From positions 3,162,001 through 3,226,000 of the forward strand of contig NZ_CP090977.1 in assembly GCF_021513255.1 (NCBI RefSeq): a stretch of DNA of 64,000 nucleotides, given 5' to 3'. Position numbers and translations under genes: made by a program. Positions 59,059-64,000 of the stretch are shown piece by piece. How positions within the stretch are numbered: position 1 is the stretch's first letter; every line of letters begins with the position of its first letter. The DNA is from Planococcus sp. 107-1 (lineage in GTDB: Bacteria; Bacillota; Bacilli; Bacillales_A; Planococcaceae). The notes under the pieces were generated by a model. The model saw nothing but the letters and a program-made list of their open reading frames with translations. It was not told where the DNA came from and did no database searches.

Positions 59059-61647
59059 TTATAATCTCGGATCTACAGGATCAGATTCTAAAGCAAGTGC
59101 CCCTAATACACATTCGTGGACCCGTTCAATCGTTTCCCCGTTTACATAGCGACTGATTCCCTCTATCCCCAAAGTAAATTCTTTTAAGGCTAATTTCTGC
59201 TTTTTGCCGGTGTTTCGGTTTTTCAATCTTATTAAATTAGCCGGTTCTAAATAATCCATGCCGTAAATGATTTTCAAATAGCGGCTGCCCCTTACCTTAA
59301 TAGCCGGCTGCAACAGCTTCCCTCTCTGCCTGGCTATATAGAACTCCGGTTTGATAATGATGCCTTCATGGCCGTCTTCCGTTATTTCTTTCCACCAGTC
59401 AATCACTTCCGCTTCGCTGGCTTCATCGGAAATCATTTTGTATTCCGTCTCCACAAACAAATCAGAATGGCTGGCCAGATGCCGGTTCATTTCCATATGC
59501 CAAGTATGCGGCTTGTCGAAGAATGTCCGGTTACTGTGGGCAAGGATATGGAAAGGCGCAATTTGAATGGCCTCTACTGAATCGACATCCCAGCAATATT
59601 TTTGAAAAACGTCATTGAAATCTTGCGCATTTCCAAGTTTTTGTTCGTACTCCTCCAGCCAATGCTGCAATTCTGTGTTGCTTTTCGCAGCTGCAGCCAG
59701 CTTGTCTCTCAAAAACGTCCGGTCTAATAAGGCGTTCTCTGCTACATGCGCGTACTGGCTGCTGATTAATTCTTTGGCTTTTAAATTCCACGGCATGATT
59801 TCGGCATCCAATAGAACAAACTCAGTTTCTTTCTCCTCAAAATAGTTCATCCGCTTTAAATCCTCGTTGATCTGTCTCAACAATTGCGCTTCCGTTTCGC
59901 GGTCGAAAAAGCGCTTTCCGGTTCTCGTATGGATTGTCCCTAAAGAACGGATACCGGTATGCTTTTCGGAAGCTTCCTCGTCTTTGAATAAAAACAGAAT
60001 AGCGCGGCTGCCCATATGTTTCTTTTCTGCAATCATGGTATGGATTCCATTTGCTCTGAAATACTCGATTGCTTCTTTTGGATGCTCCAAATAGTTTTCC
60101 ATCGCAGAAGGATTTGGTGTTGGACTCATTGTTGGCGGAATGTAAACCAATTGCTCGATCGGAACCGTAAAATGCGACACTGTATCAATTGCCGGTTTCA
60201 CCAGTTCTGGCGGAATCCGCACTTCCCCCAACTCTTCCGTCAAAACTGAATAACCTTTCAGGAATTTGGCAATATCGGGAGGATTCAATCGATTCTTTTC
60301 CCATTCTATAAGCGGATTATCAGGATGTCCGGAGTAATCCTGCTTTGCCTCGACTGCTGAAAATTCCCTTTCCGGGTATCGGTATGCCGTTAATTGACCA
60401 CCGAAAACAACTCCTTGGTCGATATTGATCGTCTGATTGACCAAAAGCGGCTTCGGTTTCGGGTCATGCCCCCAGACAACCAATACACTTTTGTGATGGC
60501 CGATTGTCCAGTCTTTTCGGACTGGCCGCCCATTTTCGCGGGATTCGTCGGAATCTCCATAACGGCAGAAGTCACTGATGGTTTGGGATTGTTTGCCGAT
60601 AAATTCATCTTTTATGCCTGCATGCGTGACGATCACCACCGGTACGCCGTTTTTCTGAAAGACGTAGTGGGAGGGAGCATTTAAAAGAAAGTCTTTTAAT
60701 TGCTGTTTTATTTCCTGAAGCTTTTCAATTCCCACTTTTTGTTCGTATACACGGAATTCTTCTTCCACTTTTTCATCCCCATGGCTTAATACGACCTGAC
60801 GACCATCCAGCCACCGGGCAATCTTCCAGCCATGATTGCTGTCAACCATCAGCGCAAGTCCTTTTTGGACATGCTGATAAAAGAACATCATTGTCTTAAG
60901 CGACTCAGGCCCTCGGCTCATTACATCACCGACGGAAACGAACCGGCGTCCTTCGGGGTGTATGTAAAACCCTTCTGAATTTTCTTCATACCCAAGTTTG
61001 GTTAACAGCTCTATTAGCTCCTCATAGCATCCGTGAATATCGCCAATCACATCGATGCCTTTATCGATATCCAGTTCAATCGGGTTTGTTCTCCGGAAGA
61101 ATTCAACTTCTTCTTCTTTCAGTGTATGAACGGCTGTAAAGCCTTCTTTTTTAATAAAGCGCTTTTCATTTCTGAAGATCTGGTACTGCTGCTTAATCCG
61201 ACGCTTTCCTCTCGGGTTGTCGCGTACTTCATCGCGGGCAGTTAGAATGCGTTCATTTACATCAAAGACGATTGCTTGAATGGGCACATGATTTTCTTTC
61301 GCCAGTTCAATGTATCTTTTACGGTCCTCAGAACGAAGGTGCGTTGCATCGACAAAAACCAGTTTATTTAAGCGGCATCTCGCTTTAATCACGTTGTCCA
61401 TCAAGGTAAATGCCTCTTTTGACAGCTCCTGATATTCATCCATCAAACCATTCGCTTCATCTTGCGGCCGGTTTTTCCAGTCAATGAATTCCAGATCGCC
61501 AACCCTCATACGGAAGTCATCAGAACTGACCACTTCAGATGGCAGAACAGCCTTTTCCTCAATTTGTCTTTTTAGGAACGTAGATTTTCCGCTGTTGGAC
61601 GGACCAATCAGCAAAACGATTCCTGCGTGCGGCAAGCCAATTCTCAT
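59059..61647 (-). CDS. pnkp: Bacterial polynucleotide kinase-phosphatase-ligase (RNA repair)
   Basis: The 862-residue protein is the three-part bacterial Pnkp. A 5'-kinase has P-loop GPSNSGKST at residues 15-23. A calcineurin-like 2',3'-phosphatase has GDIHGCYEE at 202-210, GDVMSRGP at 240-247 and NH at 271-272. A C-terminal ligase domain has the AMP-binding Lys543 in EKKHMGSRAI. It heals broken RNA ends (5'-OH and 2',3'-cyclic phosphate) and, with Hen1, seals them. Its ATG overlaps the stop of hen1 (ATGA). Length is normal for the family (about 860). The likely job is repair of RNAs cut by ribotoxins. Confidence 0.95.
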   Translation of the reverse strand: MRIGLPHAGIVLLIGPSNSGKSTFLKRQIEEKAVLPSEVVSSDDFRMRVGDLEFIDWKNRPQDEANGLMDEYQELSKEAFTLMDNVIKARCRLNKLVFVDATHLRSEDRKRYIELAKENHVPIQAIVFDVNERILTARDEVRDNPRGKRRIKQQYQIFRNEKRFIKKEGFTAVHTLKEEEVEFFRRTNPIELDIDKGIDVIGDIHGCYEELIELLTKLGYEENSEGFYIHPEGRRFVSVGDVMSRGPESLKTMMFFYQHVQKGLALMVDSNHGWKIARWLDGRQVVLSHGDEKVEEEFRVYEQKVGIEKLQEIKQQLKDFLLNAPSHYVFQKNGVPVVIVTHAGIKDEFIGKQSQTISDFCRYGDSDESRENGRPVRKDWTIGHHKSVLVVWGHDPKPKPLLVNQTINIDQGVVFGGQLTAYRYPEREFSAVEAKQDYSGHPDNPLIEWEKNRLNPPDIAKFLKGYSVLTEELGEVRIPPELVKPAIDTVSHFTVPIEQLVYIPPTMSPTPNPSAMENYLEHPKEAIEYFRANGIHTMIAEKKHMGSRAILFLFKDEEASEKHTGIRSLGTIHTRTGKRFFDRETEAQLLRQINEDLKRMNYFEEKETEFVLLDAEIMPWNLKAKELISSQYAHVAENALLDRTFLRDKLAAAAKSNTELQHWLEEYEQKLGNAQDFNDVFQKYCWDVDSVEAIQIAPFHILAHSNRTFFDKPHTWHMEMNRHLASHSDLFVETEYKMISDEASEAEVIDWWKEITEDGHEGIIIKPEFYIARQRGKLLQPAIKVRGSRYLKIIYGMDYLEPANLIRLKNRNTGKKQKLALKEFTLGIEGISRYVNGETIERVHECVLGALALESDPVDPRL

Positions 61648-62996
61648 CCTGCATTCACCTTCCTTCTAAATAGGCACATTTGCGTCGGCGCTCCCTGCTC
61701 CGGGTGTTCTTCGCCAATTCCTGTAAATTCAAGTTCATAGATTCCTTTCGTATTGCGTTCAGCACACCAGCTGCGAAATTCCGCCCGTGTCCATTCAAAC
61801 CGATGGTCATCATGGCGGAAATGCTCGGCCATATCATAGATTTCATTGTATTCACGGTTAGGAGTCGTGACAATCAGGGATTTCGGGCTGTATAAATGAA
61901 GAAGTGTATCAAATACTTTCGGAAGCCGCATTTCATCAATATGCTCAATCACTTCGCATAGAATCATCAAATCTTTATCTTTTAAACGTTCATCGTAATA
62001 GAACAAAGAACCCCATAAGGTTTCCGGCTCAACGAAAGCTTCTTGGCCTTTCGCTTTTTCAAAACGTTTTTTCGCTTTGATAATTTCAACTTCAGAGGGC
62101 TCAACTGCAAGAACTTCTCTGACCCCGCTGACAAACCCTAATTTGACAGCCAGTTTCCCTTCGCCTGAACCAAAGTCCACGACCGTTTTGGGATGCAGCG
62201 TTTCTGCAGTTTCCGCAATTTTTTCATACCGCAATTCATTTAACCGTGATTTTTTCACAGGTTCCGCTTTCGGAGCTTCTGCAGTGGTATTTTCAACGAG
62301 ACTGTATACTTCCTTAAAGCGCAGGGCTCGGCGGTATATCACTTCTCTCAGGGGGTGCTTTTCCAGCCATCCTTCGCCGTACCTCTCCAGCTTTTCAATC
62401 TCCTTCTCGTCAATGAAATAATGTTTGTAGTCGTCGATTACTGGAATCAGGACAAATAAATGACGCAAGGAATTTTGTAAAGTTTGGATTCCCGCCAAAG
62501 AAATCATGCGTACTTGGCTGCTTTCTTTTAAACGAAAGGAATAGTGAAGCTCCGGTTGGGTAATTTCCACTCCATAGCCCAGCGGTTCGAACAATTCTCT
62601 TAGTTGGCGGTCTGAAAGCGTTGAATTTACTGGCCCGAGTTCGAGCGTAAAGGCGAAGGGATGCTCCACCCATTCCATCTGTTCTTCTTTAGGCTGGCCA
62701 TTTAAAGCAGTCCCCAACGCAGAACGGATTAAGGATAAAAAGATGCTGCTCGCTGCAAATTCCCGGTCGTTTATATAATGGGTGATGTCATACGAATTTG
62801 TTTTATTTTGAATCAGTCCAATCGGGTCCGGCGTGACAAAAATTGTTGCCTCCAGTTCATCTTCTGTGAACTTGCTATAGAAAAAGCGCACTAAGTGGCC
62901 TTTTTGATTTCTTTCATATAGATTGTTTGGATTTTTAGACAACAGATGAGAAATCGACTTCACATTTTCACCCGTTGCACGAATCGTCAATTGCAT
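61644..62996 (-). CDS. hen1: Hen1 3'-terminal RNA ribose 2'-O-methyltransferase
   Basis: The 450-residue protein has an N-terminal half that in relatives helps activate Pnkp ligase, and a C-terminal methyltransferase with VDFGSGEGK at residues 273-281 for AdoMet. The Mn-binding set ILCEVIEHIDEM (Glu348, Glu351, His352) is followed by FRHDDHRFEWTR. It methylates the 2'-OH at the 3' end of broken RNA before sealing, so the repaired site cannot be cut again at the same place. The ATG at 62996 follows GATGGGGGA. It overlaps pnkp by 4 bp. Confidence 0.93.
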   Translation of the reverse strand: MQLTIRATGENVKSISHLLSKNPNNLYERNQKGHLVRFFYSKFTEDELEATIFVTPDPIGLIQNKTNSYDITHYINDREFAASSIFLSLIRSALGTALNGQPKEEQMEWVEHPFAFTLELGPVNSTLSDRQLRELFEPLGYGVEITQPELHYSFRLKESSQVRMISLAGIQTLQNSLRHLFVLIPVIDDYKHYFIDEKEIEKLERYGEGWLEKHPLREVIYRRALRFKEVYSLVENTTAEAPKAEPVKKSRLNELRYEKIAETAETLHPKTVVDFGSGEGKLAVKLGFVSGVREVLAVEPSEVEIIKAKKRFEKAKGQEAFVEPETLWGSLFYYDERLKDKDLMILCEVIEHIDEMRLPKVFDTLLHLYSPKSLIVTTPNREYNEIYDMAEHFRHDDHRFEWTRAEFRSWCAERNTKGIYELEFTGIGEEHPEQGAPTQMCLFRRKVNAG

Positions 62997-63144
62997 AATA
63001 AATCCCCCATCTCTCACTTCATATAAGATAAAACCAATATATCATATTAGCTGGAAATGATTTTATCGATGTCCATTTAACTCCACTCATTCTTTCACTT
63101 TTTAAACATGCTCTCATCATTTCATTTATATAAAACGAAAAAAG

Positions 63145-63178
63145 CCAGGAAAAAACCAATTTGAGGTTTCCTCCTGAC
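63145..63178 (-). terminator. Terminator downstream of the fructose-bisphosphatase gene
   Basis: An imperfect stem (GCCAGGAAAAAACC against GGTTTCCTCCTGAC) is followed on the minus strand by six T, 25 bp past the stop. Confidence 0.55.
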
Positions 63179-63202
63179 TTCATTCGTTGGCTGAATTGTA
63201 AA

Positions 63203-64000
63203 TCAGTCCATATACCGATGTTCTCTTAAACTGTTCAAGCTTTCAATTTGCTGGAGCAATCCTTTACCGATATTCGTTTCGCGGACCACTTTCCGTTCGA
63301 GTTCTTCATCGACCAGCCGCTTGACTGACAAGACGTCTGTTTCATTGGATAACACTTCTTCTTTCGAGTTGAACAATTGATGGGCAACGAGCTGCATGCC
63401 GTAAGAATTATACAGCAGCGTGTAGCCGGCAATCCCTGTAGTGGACTGATAGGCTTTCGAGAATCCCCCGTCGATGACAAGCATCTTGCCGTTCGCTTTG
63501 ACCGGATCTTCTCCATCACGCTCTTTTACCGGGGTATGTCCGTTGATGATGCGACCCTGGTCTGGATTCAAATCAAATTCCTCAAGCATGCGGCGGCATA
63601 CTTCCTCGTCTTCGCGCAAGTAATAGTACGGGTTTTTCCGTTCTTTATGCGTTTCTTTTTCCTTGATGAAATACCGTTCGAATGTTGTCATTTCGCGCTT
63701 TCCAAAAAGTGAAGAATTTTCGCCTGTCCACAGATACCAAATCATGTCAGTCGCAAAATCCTCGGTTTCTTCCGGATGGGCAAATGCGTGGCGCATATAG
63801 CGTTCGAATACATCCAAGAGCTCACGTCCGGCATAGGTCTTGCCTTCGATTTCCATCGCTTTCATGCTGCCGTCTTCATCCAATGGAATACATCCGTGAA
63901 TCAGCAAATTGCCGTTGTATTTCAAATACAGGCTGCCTTTTTTCATGAGGAATTTCATATGGCGCGCCAATTTCTCCGACTGCTGGATTGAAAACAGCAA
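63203..64000 (-). CDS. fbp: Fructose-1,6-bisphosphatase class III, 3' part (start beyond the edge)
   Basis: The frame is open to the last base of the window, giving 265 C-terminal residues of a protein that is normally about 650 long. [20 protein letters not shown], then [20 protein letters not shown] and [17 protein letters not shown], are characteristic of the class III enzyme. [20 protein letters not shown] also fits. It makes fructose-6-phosphate in gluconeogenesis. The N-terminal metal-binding part of the phosphoesterase domain is not in the window. Confidence 0.92.
   Translation of the reverse strand: MLFSIQQSEKLARHMKFLMKKGSLYLKYNGNLLIHGCIPLDEDGSMKAMEIEGKTYAGRELLDVFERYMRHAFAHPEETEDFATDMIWYLWTGENSSLFGKREMTTFERYFIKEKETHKERKNPYYYLREDEEVCRRMLEEFDLNPDQGRIINGHTPVKERDGEDPVKANGKMLVIDGGFSKAYQSTTGIAGYTLLYNSYGMQLVAHQLFNSKEEVLSNETDVLSVKRLVDEELERKVVRETNIGKGLLQQIESLNSLREHRYMD

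Noticed and set aside
1..64000. CRISPR arrays, tRNA and rRNA genes
   Set aside because: No regularly spaced direct repeats, no cloverleaf-like or CCA-ended segments and no rRNA-like sequence were seen; the many inverted repeats are terminators.

Overview
The window reads as chromosomal DNA of a low-to-mid GC Gram-positive bacterium. Shine-Dalgarno sites (AGGAGG/GGAGG) are strong, TTG and GTG starts are common, and rho-independent terminators abound. The gene set (ECF sigma/zf-HC2 anti-sigma pairs, a Bce-type bacitracin module, YrvL-, YehR-, DUF2812- and DUF1871-type genes, class III fructose-bisphosphatase) fits Bacillales, most likely the Planococcus group; the genus is an inference. I saw no rRNA, tRNA or CRISPR array.

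Layout. 1-8.8 kb: edge-truncated MFS pump, a DJ-1/PfpI protein with a frameshifted WYL regulator, small membrane proteins, an ECF sigma/anti-sigma pair, a PadR/DUF2812 pair with a repeated operator, and a flavin reductase. 8.9-16.5 kb: one eight-gene minus-strand operon for importing an unknown carboxylic acid, activating it to a CoA thioester and beta-oxidising it (ligase, acyl-CoA dehydrogenase, SDR, amidohydrolase, enoyl-CoA hydratase, two-part sodium symporter, thioesterase), with a cre-like site upstream. 17-30 kb: hydroxyacid dehydrogenase, aldose epimerase, M23 peptidase, SMR pump, Nudix/deoxyribosyltransferase/GNAT cluster, an sdhB without its partners, a second ECF module and cytidine deaminase. 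30-41.8 kb: small membrane and lipoproteins, then a complete BceRS-BceAB peptide-antibiotic module and an ArsR/MFS pair.

41.9-45.9 kb is an AT-rich accessory island. It holds an operon of two unknown proteins between two copies of a 32-bp palindromic repeat, a secreted bacteriocin-like precursor with a small membrane protein beside it, and an intact 1401-bp IS4-family element with 14-bp inverted ends and a perfect 9-bp target duplication.

45.9-64 kb: P1-family peptidase, DHFR-like protein, RtcB RNA ligase, a third ECF module, lipoproteins, an esterase, a PhoR/PhoB-like two-component system, a translationally coupled Hen1-Pnkp RNA repair cassette, and the 3' part of class III fructose-1,6-bisphosphatase at the edge. 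RtcB and Pnkp/Hen1 within 14 kb give two chemically distinct RNA-sealing routes.

Seven otherwise ordinary genes are each broken by one single-base indel, nearly all in short homopolymers and nearly all deletions. This pattern suggests uncorrected sequence error rather than seven pseudogenes, so those genes should be treated as probably functional until the reads are checked.
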